From an uncultured Ruminococcus sp. (GTDB lineage: Bacteria > Bacillota_A > Clostridia > Oscillospirales > Ruminococcaceae), in assembly GCA_947303535.1 (NCBI GenBank), contig CAMYYQ010000019.1, forward strand, positions 1 to 9,265: 9,265 nucleotides of DNA. The letters are read 5' to 3'. The notes beneath the pieces are model-generated. The model had not been told where the DNA came from. It worked only from the letters and a program-made list of their open reading frames with translations, and made no database searches. A program made the translations under genes and the position numbers. Shown here piece by piece: positions 1-5,751 of this stretch (the first letter of the stretch is position 1; every line of letters starts with the position of its first letter).

Positions 1-189
1 AAGGAAGATCTCCAGAAGGCATTCTATGATCTCTCTGCAAAGGTTTACCAGCAGGCAGCTCCTAACGGTGCAGCAGGCGCACAGGGCATTGATCCTTCAC
101 AGTTCGCTAACATGGGCGGTGCAGCAGGTGCAGGCGCTCAGGGCGGAAATGATGACGGAGTAGTTGACGCTGACTTCACAGAGGTTTGA
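1..189 (+). CDS. dnaK: Molecular chaperone DnaK (Hsp70), C-terminal end only
   Basis: The window opens inside this gene, and only the last 62 codons are visible, ending in TGA at 187-189. The visible peptide starts [18 protein letters not shown], which is the end of the helical lid of the substrate-binding domain. A Gly/Ala/Gln-rich disordered linker follows, and the protein ends in [12 protein letters not shown]. That acidic tail matches the conserved DnaK C-terminus (VVDADFEEV type). DnaK is the ATP-dependent cytosolic Hsp70 that cycles with DnaJ and GrpE. The next gene downstream on the same strand is dnaJ, the usual hrcA-grpE-dnaK-dnaJ order. The ATPase domain lies outside the window, so integrity cannot be judged. 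Confidence 0.95.
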   Translation, partial: KEDLQKAFYDLSAKVYQQAAPNGAAGAQGIDPSQFANMGGAAGAGAQGGNDDGVVDADFTEV

Positions 190-213
190 TGAACTGAAAT
201 ATAACACCATAAA

Positions 214-235
214 AGGGCGGCTTAAACTCCGCCCT
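214..235 (+). terminator. GC-rich hairpin just after dnaK (possible attenuator or weak terminator)
   Basis: AGGGCGG at 214-220 pairs perfectly with CCGCCCT at 229-235 around an 8-nt loop, starting 25 nt after the dnaK stop. The downstream bases are ATAGGTGTATTT, with no clean run of T. It is therefore a poor classical intrinsic terminator and may only lower expression of dnaJ relative to dnaK or stabilise the dnaK 3' end. The hairpin is seen directly; its role is inferred. Confidence 0.5.
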
Positions 236-253
236 ATAGGTGTATTTACAGGC

Positions 254-278
254 GCAGTAAAAAATTAGTGTTTACTGC
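254..278. repeat. Small inverted repeat in the dnaK-dnaJ spacer
   Basis: GCAGTAAA at 254-261 and TTTACTGC at 271-278 are perfect 8-nt inverted copies separated by 9 nt of AT-rich sequence. It sits between the dnaK hairpin and the larger inverted repeat at 283-369. No CIRCE-type heat-shock operator sequence is present. The function is unknown and the structure may be incidental. Confidence 0.4.
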
Positions 279-282
279 TAAC

Positions 283-369
283 TTTTGTAGGGGCTGGCGT
301 CCCCGACAGCCCGTTTTTGTATTCTATAGTTTTTCAAGCGGGACGTCGAGGACGCCGTCCCCTACAAAA
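283..369. repeat. Imperfect 31-bp inverted repeat, MITE-like palindromic element
   Basis: The arms at 283-313 and 339-369 match at 26 of 31 positions when one is reverse-complemented. They start TTTTGTAGGGG and end in CCCG, with a 25-nt AT-rich centre. The transcript would fold into a long hairpin inside the dnaK-dnaJ spacer. The form, with TTTTGTAGGGG ends and GC-rich arms, resembles short interspersed palindromic elements of Ruminococcus-type genomes. That is recollection rather than a search result. It contains no ORF and no transposase. It ends 35 nt before the dnaJ start, so it could affect mRNA processing or dnaJ expression. Confidence 0.7.
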
Positions 370-372
370 TCT

Positions 373-390
373 TTCCGCTGTATAACGGAA
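373..390 (+). other. Short hairpin just upstream of the dnaJ ribosome binding site
   Basis: TTCCG at 373-377 pairs with CGGAA at 386-390 around an 8-nt loop. It ends 4 nt before the GGAG ribosome binding site at 395-398. A 5-bp stem is weak and could occur by chance. Confidence 0.3.
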
Positions 391-404
391 GAATGGAGTT
401 ATCT

Positions 405-1553
405 ATGGCTGAAAAAAGAGATTATTATGAAGTCCTCGGTCTCCAGAAGGGGGCTTCTGAGGACGAGATAAAAAAAGCCTTCCGTAAAAAGGCAAGAGAA
501 AACCACCCCGATCTTCACCCTGACGATCCTTCCTACGTTGAGAAGTTCCAGGAGATAAACGAAGCTAACGAGGTGCTTTCAGACCCTGAAAAACGTGCCC
601 GCTATGACCAATTCGGTCACGCAGGCGTTGACCCGAGCTACGGCGGCGGTGCAGGCGGTATGGACGGCTTCGGCGGTTTTGCTGATATGGACGATATCCT
701 CGGAAGTATCTTCGGCGGATTCGGTTTCGGCGGCGGCACAAAGCGTTCAAACGTAAACGCTCCAAGACGCGGCTCTGATATACAGGAGGCTGTTTCCATT
801 AACTTTATGGAAGCCTGCTCAGGCAAGAAGATAGACCTGAAAATAAACCGTATGTCTGTATGCGAAAACTGTAAGGGCACAGGTGCAGAAGCAGGTTCAA
901 CACCCGATATCTGTCCCGACTGTCAGGGCAGAGGTACTATCAAGGCAACTCAGCGTACTCCGTTCGGTGCTATATCATCTACAAAACCATGTCCGCACTG
1001 CGGCGGAAAGGGCAAGATCATAAAGAATCCGTGTGCAAAGTGCCGCGGCGTGGGCAGAGTAAGAGTGCAGAAAACGGTTACTGTTGATGTACCCGCAGGT
1101 ATCGACGACGGACAGACACTGCGCGTAAGCGGACAGGGCGACTGCGGTATCAACGGTGGTCCTAACGGTGATCTTCTCGTTGGCATCAACGTAAAGTCAC
1201 ACCCTATCTTCAAGCGCGAGGGCTACGACATATACTGCGATATCCCTGTTACTTATACAGAAGCCGTTCTCGGTGCGGAGATCACCGTACCTACTATAGA
1301 CGGCGATGTAAAATACAACATCGGTGAGGGAACTCAGACAGGAACTGTATTCCGCCTTAAAGGCAAGGGCGTTACCCGTCTCCACCGTACAGAGCGCGGA
1401 AACCAGTACGTAAAGATATACGTGGAAGTTCCGAAAAATCTGTCCAAGAAGCAGAAAGACCTGCTGAAAGAGTTTGAGAATTCACTGACAGAAAAGAACT
1501 ATGCAAAGCGTCAGAGCTTCTTTGATAAGCTCCGCTCAAAGCTTGATTTCTGA
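405..1553 (+). CDS. dnaJ: Co-chaperone DnaJ (type I Hsp40)
   Basis: DnaJ stimulates the DnaK ATPase and delivers unfolded clients to it in the cytosol. The 382-residue product is full length for the family. The J domain covers about residues 5-70 with the essential HPD at 34-36. A Gly/Phe-rich region runs about 71-111. Four CxxCxGxG zinc motifs begin at C153, C170, C196 and C210 and form the two zinc centres of a type I Hsp40. The C-terminal client-binding and dimerisation domains follow. An upstream in-frame ATG at 393 exists, but the start at 405 is chosen because GGAG at 395-398 lies 6 nt before it and the product then begins MAEKRDYYEVLG, the family N-terminus. It follows dnaK by 215 nt containing inverted repeats. 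No sigma-A promoter is evident in that spacer, so transcription probably comes through from dnaK. Confidence 0.97.
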   Translation: MAEKRDYYEVLGLQKGASEDEIKKAFRKKARENHPDLHPDDPSYVEKFQEINEANEVLSDPEKRARYDQFGHAGVDPSYGGGAGGMDGFGGFADMDDILGSIFGGFGFGGGTKRSNVNAPRRGSDIQEAVSINFMEACSGKKIDLKINRMSVCENCKGTGAEAGSTPDICPDCQGRGTIKATQRTPFGAISSTKPCPHCGGKGKIIKNPCAKCRGVGRVRVQKTVTVDVPAGIDDGQTLRVSGQGDCGINGGPNGDLLVGINVKSHPIFKREGYDIYCDIPVTYTEAVLGAEITVPTIDGDVKYNIGEGTQTGTVFRLKGKGVTRLHRTERGNQYVKIYVEVPKNLSKKQKDLLKEFENSLTEKNYAKRQSFFDKLRSKLDF

Positions 1554-1613
1554 TAAACAATTTAGACCTGCTTTGCTATATATAATACACATAAAGAAAT
1601 TTATAGTTATTAC

Positions 1614-1650
1614 TCGGGGAAAACCTTTCTGAGGAAAGGTTCTTCCCCGA
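1614..1650 (+). other. 16-bp stem hairpin, left arm of the nested element
   Basis: 1614-1629 (TCGGGGAA then AACCTTTC) pairs completely with 1634-1650 apart from one bulged C at 1642, around a TGAG tetraloop. This is the most stable-looking hairpin in the window. It lies 60 nt after the dnaJ stop and is followed by CCCCCTTTCC rather than a T-run, so it may protect the dnaJ mRNA 3' end more than terminate transcription. The CCGACCCCCTTTCC flank recalls an intergenic repeat of Ruminococcus-type genomes (from memory, not searched). Confidence 0.6.
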
Positions 1651-1676
1651 CCCCCTTTCCAAAGACTTTTAGCTGA

Positions 1677-1751
1677 TTTTTTCTATAATAAAGCCCATTT
1701 GAAGCAAATACAAAAGTGCAAATCTGCTTGTGGGCTTTATTATAGAAAAAA
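1677..1751. terminator. Perfect 21-bp palindrome, possible bidirectional terminator
   Basis: 1677-1697 and 1731-1751 are exact reverse complements over 21 nt. The outer ends are six T and six A, followed by CTATAATAAAGCCCA and its complement. A further imperfect stem continues inside (AAGCA at 1702-1706 with TGCTT at 1725-1729). Because the arms begin and end in T/A runs, it can form a hairpin on either strand, which fits a two-way terminator. However, the A-run lies in the stem and no U-run follows in either direction beyond it, so this is tentative. Confidence 0.5.
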
Positions 1752-1767
1752 TGAAATAACGGTCATG

Positions 1768-1793
1768 GAAGAAGTTTGAGAAAAAACTTCTTC
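1768..1793. other. 10-bp stem hairpin, right arm of the nested element
   Basis: GAAGAAGTTT (1768-1777) pairs exactly with AAACTTCTTC (1784-1793) around a 6-nt loop. It appears to be the inverted counterpart of the hairpin at 1614-1650, since both have a CTTCC-NN-GACC type border. Confidence 0.55.
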
Positions 1794-1885
1794 AAAAGGG
1801 GCTTCCTAAATAATAGTTATAAAACTTCTGTATGTGCAGCACATTTAAGCAGCAGGTCTGTTTTTATACCGAAAGGAGGCTACTT

Positions 1886-2270
1886 ATGTTTGAACAGGAT
1901 TATATCATGCGTCAGATAAAAGAAATTACCGCTATAATGGCAAAAATAATGTTCGGAGTAAATGACAGGAAATCGTTCTATATGCTGCAAGAGGTCGAAA
2001 GGCAGAAGGTCCACGCCCTCATAACTCAGGTGAAAAACGGCGAACCGAAAGAAGCTGTCTTAGAGCTTGACAGGCTCACCGACAACAACACAAAGGAAAA
2101 CCTGATGATAGGTCTTGAATTCTACGCTCAGCTCTCTGGACGAGGAATACTTCATCAAAAACGGCTACAGCTTCGGAAAAGTAAGAGATGATTTCCAGCG
2201 TTTTGCAAAAAAATTCGGCATGGAGCAGATGACCGACCTTTACTTCGGAAAAGATGATGATAACGAATAG
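1886..2270 (+). pseudogene. Small DUF6483-like protein gene, frameshifted in a CT repeat
   Basis: A strong ribosome binding site, AAAGGAGG at 1872-1879, lies 6 nt before the ATG at 1886; the earlier in-frame ATG at 1832 has no such site. The product begins MFEQDYIMRQIKEITAIMAKI, which resembles the small DUF6483 family of Clostridia (recognition from memory). As read, the frame ends at 2189-2191 with a basic, unrelated tail (GRGILHQKRLQLRKSKR). Switching frame near 2132-2138 restores a sensible ending from CTG at 2136: LDEEYFIKNGYSFGKVRDD and on to YFGKDDDNE with a stop at 2268-2270, giving about 127-128 residues. The switch lies in CTCTCT, so loss of one CT unit explains it. It could be a real mutation, a population variant or a base-call error. 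Function unknown. It stands alone between the repeat element and a convergent terminator. Confidence 0.7.
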
Positions 2271-2294
2271 CTCATATCACAAATATAAAACAAA

Positions 2295-2320
2295 AAGGCT
2301 TACGTTAAACCGTAAGCCTT
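2295..2320 (-). terminator. Intrinsic terminator between convergent genes
   Basis: AAGGCTTACG (2295-2304) and CGTAAGCCTT (2311-2320) form a perfect 10-bp stem with a 6-nt loop. Read on the minus strand, the stem is followed by TTTTTG and further T, directly after the stop of the DUF805 gene at 2326. On the plus strand the tail is AAAATTT, much weaker, but the hairpin may still help stop transcription coming from the frameshifted gene. Confidence 0.85.
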
Positions 2321-2325
2321 AAAAT

Positions 2326-3237
2326 TTATCTTCTGTATATCGGTCTTGCAGGAGATCCCCACTGATTAGCGCCCTCGCTTGGTCTGCACAAGAATATGAT
2401 GATCACAATTAATATCGGCAGCATAACCATATAGAAAAGTCCGATCAATGCACCTGCAGATCTATCGTCGGTGGTCAAACCGTACAGTGCAGTCGCTACT
2501 GATATATACGCCATAACAACAGTTGCAAGTATCGGACCTGTTATCCACCAGCCCGATTTTCCTGCATCATGCAGTCTCCTTACTCCAACGGAAATATTAG
2601 GCAAAAACAATATAACTTCGACAACATAACTTAAACCGTTAGCAGCAGATTGGCTCATAAAGAGTCCCATAAACCATATTCCGATGCCCACAAGAAATGT
2701 AAACAGGAAAGCATACCAGAATTCGCTTCGTGTTGAGCGTCCTTTGAAATTGGCAAAGTTCTTGAAAAACAGCGATACCGCTTCACCGAATTCAACAAAC
2801 TTGGGACTTCCCTCCGTAGTATTGAAATACCTGGGGTCATAGCCGAAAGGCAACTGACCGTACATATTAGGCTGAACGTAGGGATTTGGTTGTCCATAAA
2901 GATTGGGCTGACCGTATGGGTTAGGCTGACCATAACCATAGGGCTGTCCATATGGGTTAGGCTGTCCATTATAACCCTGATAGCCGTTGTTTGGCTGACC
3001 GTATGGGTTAGGCTGACCATAGGGATTAGGCTGTCCGTTGTAGCCCTGATATCCATTTCCTGCCTGCGGAGCATTATTCCCCGCCGACGGCTGAGTATTT
3101 GCTCCCTGATTTGCAGGCGGCGGCACAGGAACAGAGGACATATTGTTAATTCCCGTATTATTATCAATAATTGCACCGCAGTTCTCGCAGTATTTATCCC
3201 ACGGGTTATTCTCATAACCACAGTATTTACATCTCAT
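2326..3237 (-). CDS. Zinc-ribbon, Q-P-N-P-Y-G-repeat, DUF805 membrane protein
   Basis: The 303-residue product has three parts. Residues 1-24 are a zinc ribbon (C3, C6, C17, C20; MRCKYCG and CENCG). Residues about 36-130 are a low-complexity Pro/Gln/Asn/Gly/Tyr linker with repeated GQPNPY units and two copies of [16 protein letters not shown]. Residues about 147-300 are a DUF805 domain, recognised by [12 protein letters not shown] (164-175) and the later [12 protein letters not shown], with about four membrane segments. DUF805 proteins are inner-membrane proteins of unknown function. The N-terminal half is expected on the cytosolic side (inference). A GTG at 3246 is in frame, but ATG at 3237 is chosen: the GG-rich site AGGGGTGG (3250-3243) lies 5 nt ahead and the zinc ribbon then starts at residue 3. 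The gene has its own promoter (3268-3296) and terminator (2295-2320), so it is a single-gene unit. Confidence 0.85.
   Translation of the reverse strand: MRCKYCGYENNPWDKYCENCGAIIDNNTGINNMSSVPVPPPANQGANTQPSAGNNAPQAGNGYQGYNGQPNPYGQPNPYGQPNNGYQGYNGQPNPYGQPYGYGQPNPYGQPNLYGQPNPYVQPNMYGQLPFGYDPRYFNTTEGSPKFVEFGEAVSLFFKNFANFKGRSTRSEFWYAFLFTFLVGIGIWFMGLFMSQSAANGLSYVVEVILFLPNISVGVRRLHDAGKSGWWITGPILATVVMAYISVATALYGLTTDDRSAGALIGLFYMVMLPILIVIIIFLCRPSEGANQWGSPARPIYRR
2854..3060 (-). repeat. In-gene tandem repeats coding for GQPNPY units
   Basis: This part of the DUF805 gene is built from degenerate 15-21 bp units that read [18 protein letters not shown] or [14 protein letters not shown] larger duplicated block ([16 protein letters not shown]) occurs at residues 61-76 and 84-99. 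The repeat gives long spurious open frames on both strands. Such repeats change copy number easily, so linker length may differ between strains. Confidence 0.85.
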
Positions 3238-3267
3238 AACGACCACCCCTAAATAATTGATGATATA

Positions 3268-3296
3268 ATTCTATCAAAAAACGCCTTTTTTGTCAA
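3268..3296 (-). promoter_or_regulatory. Sigma-A promoter of the zinc-ribbon/DUF805 gene
   Basis: Read on the minus strand, TTGACA (3296-3291) is followed after exactly 17 nt by TAGAAT (3273-3268), a consensus -35 and a near-consensus -10. Transcription would start near 3261, giving a leader of about 24 nt before the ATG at 3237. The spacer contains a dyad, CAAAAAA-CGCC-TTTTTTG (3275-3292), which could bend DNA or bind a regulator. Confidence 0.85.
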
Positions 3297-3317
3297 TAGA
3301 AAGAGCCATATACAAGC

Positions 3318-3341
3318 AAAAAAGCTCCCTGACGGGAGCTT
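3318..3341 (-). terminator. Intrinsic terminator after khpA
   Basis: On the minus strand, AAGCTCCC and GGGAGCTT (3341-3334 and 3329-3322) form a perfect 8-bp stem with a tetraloop, followed by a run of T down to 3318. It lies 7 nt past the khpA stop and closes the ylxM-ffh-rpsP-khpA operon. Confidence 0.92.
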
Positions 3342-3348
3342 ATCATAC

Positions 3349-3582
3349 TTATTCGATCGTAACAGAGACCTTCTGGTCCTTTTTAGCTGCGCCTGCACGC
3401 ATGATTGTACGGAGTGCCTTTGCGATCCTGCCCTGCTTACCGATAACTCTGCCCATATCGTCAGGAGCAACGTTAAGGTGGAATACGATAACGCCCTCTT
3501 CATCAGGAGCATCTTCGGTAATATTGATAGCGGACTTGTCTTCTACGAGGCCTGCTGCGATAGCATAAAGTAAATCTTTCAT
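3349..3582 (-). CDS. khpA: KH-domain RNA-binding protein KhpA
   Basis: This 77-residue single KH-domain protein has the RNA-contacting GxxG loop as GKQG (48-51) within GRVIGKQGRIAKALRTIM. The product is the usual size for KhpA (formerly YlqC), an RNA chaperone-like protein that pairs with KhpB in Gram-positive bacteria and affects cell division and mRNA fate. The start at 3582 is chosen over the in-frame ATG at 3600 because GGAGG (3594-3590) lies 7 nt ahead and the product then begins MKDLLYAIAAGLVED, the family N-terminus. It follows rpsP by 72 nt and is the last gene of the operon. In many Firmicutes rimM, trmD and rplS come next, but here a terminator follows at once. Confidence 0.93.
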   Translation of the reverse strand: MKDLLYAIAAGLVEDKSAINITEDAPDEEGVIVFHLNVAPDDMGRVIGKQGRIAKALRTIMRAGAAKKDQKVSVTIE

Positions 3583-3601
3583 AGTAAAACCTCCGTTCAA
3601 G

Positions 3602-3633
3602 CTCTGGGACAGAGGCAGAGACCTAACGCCTCT
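3602..3633. other. Competing small hairpins in the rpsP-khpA spacer
   Basis: Two overlapping inverted repeats share the AGAG at 3611-3614: CTCTG/CAGAG (3602-3606 with 3610-3614) and AGAGGC/GCCTCT (3611-3616 with 3628-3633). Only one can form at a time. Neither has a T-run. They may set the relative level of khpA, or may be chance. Confidence 0.3.
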
Positions 3634-3654
3634 CCTCTTCCATTAAGCTTTAGA

Positions 3655-3897
3655 TCAAAGAACTCCCTCTTTCTTGAGGAGAGCCTTTACTGTATCAGTA
3701 GGCTGTGCACCATTAGCGATCCAGCTCTTAGCCTTATCAGCGTCGATCTTAACAACTGATGGCTCCTGTGTTGGATCATAGAAACCGATCTCTTCGATGA
3801 AACGACCATCTCTTGGGTATCTTGAATCAGCAACTACTACACGATAGAAAGGAGCCTTCTTAGCACCCATTCTTCTGAGTCTGATCTTTACTGCCAT
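3655..3897 (-). CDS. rpsP: 30S ribosomal protein S16 (bS16)
   Basis: The 80-residue product begins [42 protein letters not shown], the signature N-terminal half of bacterial S16, and has the normal length for Firmicutes. S16 binds 16S rRNA and is needed for 30S assembly. GGAGGTG (3911-3905) lies 7 nt before the ATG. It sits 61 nt after ffh and 72 nt before khpA, in the standard order. No truncation or unusual feature is seen. Confidence 0.98.
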   Translation of the reverse strand: MAVKIRLRRMGAKKAPFYRVVVADSRYPRDGRFIEEIGFYDPTQEPSVVKIDADKAKSWIANGAQPTDTVKALLKKEGVL

Positions 3898-3928
3898 TTG
3901 TATTCACCTCCATAAAAAGAATTGTATA

Positions 3929-3954
3929 TTCAAGCGGCGGGAGACCGCATTGAA
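3929..3954 (-). other. Intercistronic hairpin between ffh and rpsP
   Basis: TTCAAGCGG (3929-3937) pairs with CCGC-A-TTGAA (3945-3954) to give a 9-bp stem with one bulged A and a 7-nt loop. It starts 4 nt past the ffh stop and lies about 17 nt ahead of the rpsP ribosome binding site. There is no T-run, so it is more likely an mRNA stability or processing element that uncouples abundant rpsP from ffh. The role is inferred. Confidence 0.5.
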
Positions 3955-3958
3955 AGCT

Positions 3959-5341
3959 TTAGAAAGGAAGATTTCCTCCGCCCTTGCCTGTATACTTGTC
4001 AAAGTTCATGCCTGCAAGGTTCTTTCTTGCCTTACGCAGTGACATCTTTCCGTTTTTGCCTGTGAACTGCTTCATAACGGACTGCATCTGGTCAAACTGC
4101 TTGAGGAGTCTGTTTACGTCCTCGACCTTAGTACCCGAGCCCTTTGCGATACGCTTTTTGCGTGACGGGTTGATGATAGAGGGCTTAGCTCTTTCAGCCT
4201 TGGTCATAGAGGTTATCATAGCCTCGATCCTGCCAAGCTGGCTCTCGTCGATATCGGCTTCCTTTATCTTGTCACCGACGCCCGGGAGCATACCGAGTAT
4301 AGACTTCATAGAGCCCATACGCTTGATAGACTTCATCTGATCCAGGAGATCGTCCATATCGAACTTGTTCTCCTTGAACTTCTTGGTGAGCTTTTCAGCG
4401 TCCTTCTGAGACATAACGTTCTCAGCCTTTTCGATAAGGGTAAGAACATCGCCCATACCGAGTATTCTCGAAGCCATACGCTCAGGGTGGAACTGCTCGA
4501 AATCGTCAAGCTTTTCGCCCATACCAACGAACTTGATGGGCTTACCTGTTACAGAGAGTACAGACAGTGCCGCACCGCCTCTTGTATCAGAGTCAAGCTT
4601 TGACATAAGAACGCCTGTGATACCGACAGCATCATCAAAAGCCTTGGCAACGTTTACAGCGTCCTGACCTGTCATAGCGTCAACTACGAGCATTATTTCG
4701 TCAGGCTGAGTTTCGTTCTTGATATTTACAAGCTCGTCCATGAGAGCTTCATCTATATGGAGACGACCTGCTGTATCTATGATAAGGATATCGTGACCGT
4801 AGTCCTTAGCATAGGCAAGTGCTTTCTTGGCAATAACAACAGGGTCTGTCTGTCCCATTTCAAATACCTTGACATCAGCCTTTGCACCGACTACCTGTAA
4901 CTGATTGATAGCGGCAGGACGGTAGATATCGCAGGCAGCTAAAAGCGGACGATGTCCTTCCTTCTTCAGGAGCTTAGCCAGCTTTGCAGCATGAGTAGTT
5001 TTACCTGAACCCTGAAGTCCGCACATCATGATGACCGTAGGCGGCTTTGATGCCATATTTATACGTGAATTGCTGTTACCCATAAGGGATACCAGCTCTT
5101 CGTTAACTATCTTTATTACCTGCTGAGCGGGAGTAAGGCTTGCCAGCACTTCCTCGCCCACAGCTCTTTCTGTAACGCTCTTTACAAAGTCCTTAACTAC
5201 CTTGTAGCTTACGTCGGCTTCAAGCAGCGCAAGTCTTACCTCACGCATAGCCTCCTTTACGTCTGACTCAGTGAGCTTGCCTCTTGACTTGAGCTTTTTG
5301 AAGACGGTATTCAGTTTTTCCGAAAGTCCTTCAAATGCCAT
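3959..5341 (-). CDS. ffh: Signal recognition particle protein Ffh (SRP54)
   Basis: Ffh is the GTPase that, with 4.5S/6S RNA, binds signal sequences on ribosomes and docks with FtsY at the membrane. The 460-residue product has an N domain (about 1-85), a G domain with P-loop GLQGSGKTT (108-116), DTAGR (189-193) and the G4 element SKLD (247-250), then a Met-rich M domain with the RNA-binding RIAKGSGT (397-404). It ends GKGGGNLPF. The G4 motif is SKLDSDTRGG rather than the common TKLDGDTRGG, a mild substitution that keeps the K and D that contact guanine. AGGAGG (5353-5348) lies 6 nt before the ATG. It is 30 nt downstream of ylxM and co-transcribed with it. Confidence 0.98.
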   Translation of the reverse strand: MAFEGLSEKLNTVFKKLKSRGKLTESDVKEAMREVRLALLEADVSYKVVKDFVKSVTERAVGEEVLASLTPAQQVIKIVNEELVSLMGNSNSRINMASKPPTVIMMCGLQGSGKTTHAAKLAKLLKKEGHRPLLAACDIYRPAAINQLQVVGAKADVKVFEMGQTDPVVIAKKALAYAKDYGHDILIIDTAGRLHIDEALMDELVNIKNETQPDEIMLVVDAMTGQDAVNVAKAFDDAVGITGVLMSKLDSDTRGGAALSVLSVTGKPIKFVGMGEKLDDFEQFHPERMASRILGMGDVLTLIEKAENVMSQKDAEKLTKKFKENKFDMDDLLDQMKSIKRMGSMKSILGMLPGVGDKIKEADIDESQLGRIEAMITSMTKAERAKPSIINPSRKKRIAKGSGTKVEDVNRLLKQFDQMQSVMKQFTGKNGKMSLRKARKNLAGMNFDKYTGKGGGNLPF

Positions 5342-5371
5342 GCCGAGCCTCCTTCTATATTAATAATGTAT

Positions 5372-5707
5372 TTATAACAGCTCCGTGACCTTTGCGGTCT
5401 CGGAGAGTATGGTATTTCTTGCGTCTTCGTCTGTGATATGCTCTGCGGCAGACTGTATACGTCCGAAACATTCACGCATCTTGCCGAGCCTTTCGGCAAA
5501 CCCCAGCTTTTCCTCATAGTTGAGGAGTATATCCTCGGTGCGTTTTATTATACTGCGCACAGCCTGTCTCGTAATATCAAGGGGCTGACCTATCTCCGCA
5601 AGGGAAAGGTCTTCGCAGTAATAAAGCTCCATGATACTGCGCTGATGCTCTGTGAGCAGGTCGCCGTAACAGTCAAGAAGCATTACGAATTTAAGTTCCT
5701 TAGCCAT
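5372..5707 (-). CDS. ylxM: YlxM-family helix-turn-helix protein, SRP-associated
   Basis: The 111-residue product has a sigma-70 region 4-like helix-turn-helix at about residues 18-60 (LTEHQRSIMELYYCEDLSLAEIG, then ITRQAVRSIIKRTE), followed by a helical tail. The layout and sequence match YlxM/p13, which is nearly always encoded just before ffh in Firmicutes and has been reported to stimulate SRP GTPase function in streptococci. GAGAGGTG (5723-5716) lies 8 nt ahead of the ATG. It is the first gene after a consensus promoter at 5752-5780 and is 30 nt from ffh. Assignment is firm; its exact role in this organism is inferred. Confidence 0.93.
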   Translation of the reverse strand: MAKELKFVMLLDCYGDLLTEHQRSIMELYYCEDLSLAEIGQPLDITRQAVRSIIKRTEDILLNYEEKLGFAERLGKMRECFGRIQSAAEHITDEDARNTILSETAKVTELL

Positions 5708-5715
5708 TTTTGCTG

Positions 5716-5730
5716 CACCTCTCTTAGGTG
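5716..5730 (-). promoter_or_regulatory. Small hairpin overlapping the ylxM ribosome binding site
   Basis: On the minus strand CACCT (5730-5726) can pair with AGGTG (5720-5716), the core of the ylxM ribosome binding site, around a 5-nt loop. A 5-bp stem is weak, but it directly covers the site and could damp translation of ylxM. It could equally be chance. Confidence 0.35.
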
Positions 5731-5751
5731 TAATACAAAATCACTTTACAC

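Larger units (their letters stand above)
1601..1822. repeat. Nested inverted-repeat element (MITE-like) filling the dnaJ downstream spacer
   Basis: The 332-nt stretch between dnaJ and the next gene is mostly this structure. Its outer ends, TTATAGTTATTA (1601-1612) and the complement of 1811-1822, match at 10 of 12. The inner edges of the two arms also match in inverted orientation (1642-1652 against the complement of 1761-1771, 9 of 11). Each arm holds its own hairpin (1614-1650 and 1768-1793), and a perfect long palindrome lies in the centre (1677-1751). ATAGTTAT occurs as a direct repeat at 1603-1610 and 1813-1820, which could be a target duplication. There is no ORF or transposase. This reads as a non-autonomous inserted element, or a pair of inverted copies of one intergenic repeat around a palindrome. 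Confidence 0.6.

Noticed and set aside
247..254. Start of dnaJ-region coding at 268 (67-codon frame)
   Set aside because: The frame runs through the palindromic element and overlaps the true dnaJ start out of frame, with no ribosome binding site or family features.
190..404. CIRCE heat-shock operator or riboswitch in the dnaK-dnaJ spacer
   Set aside because: The inverted repeats present do not match the TTAGCACTC/GAGTGCTAA operator, and no riboswitch core was recognised.
1571..1590. TATAAT at 1581-1586 as a plus-strand promoter after dnaJ
   Set aside because: No acceptable -35 box lies 16-18 nt upstream, and the region is generally AT-rich.
2132..2140. Programmed ribosomal frameshifting in the small gene
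   Set aside because: There is no slippery heptamer of the X-XXY-YYZ type, no internal Shine-Dalgarno stimulator and no obvious downstream pseudoknot. A simple dinucleotide loss explains the break better.
2655..3221. Long open frame (188 codons) on the minus strand within the DUF805 gene, and a 120-codon plus-strand frame at 2890-3252
   Set aside because: Both overlap the repeat-coding part of a gene with clear zinc-ribbon and DUF805 motifs. The products are compositionally odd, lack family features, and exist because the tandem repeat keeps all frames free of stops.
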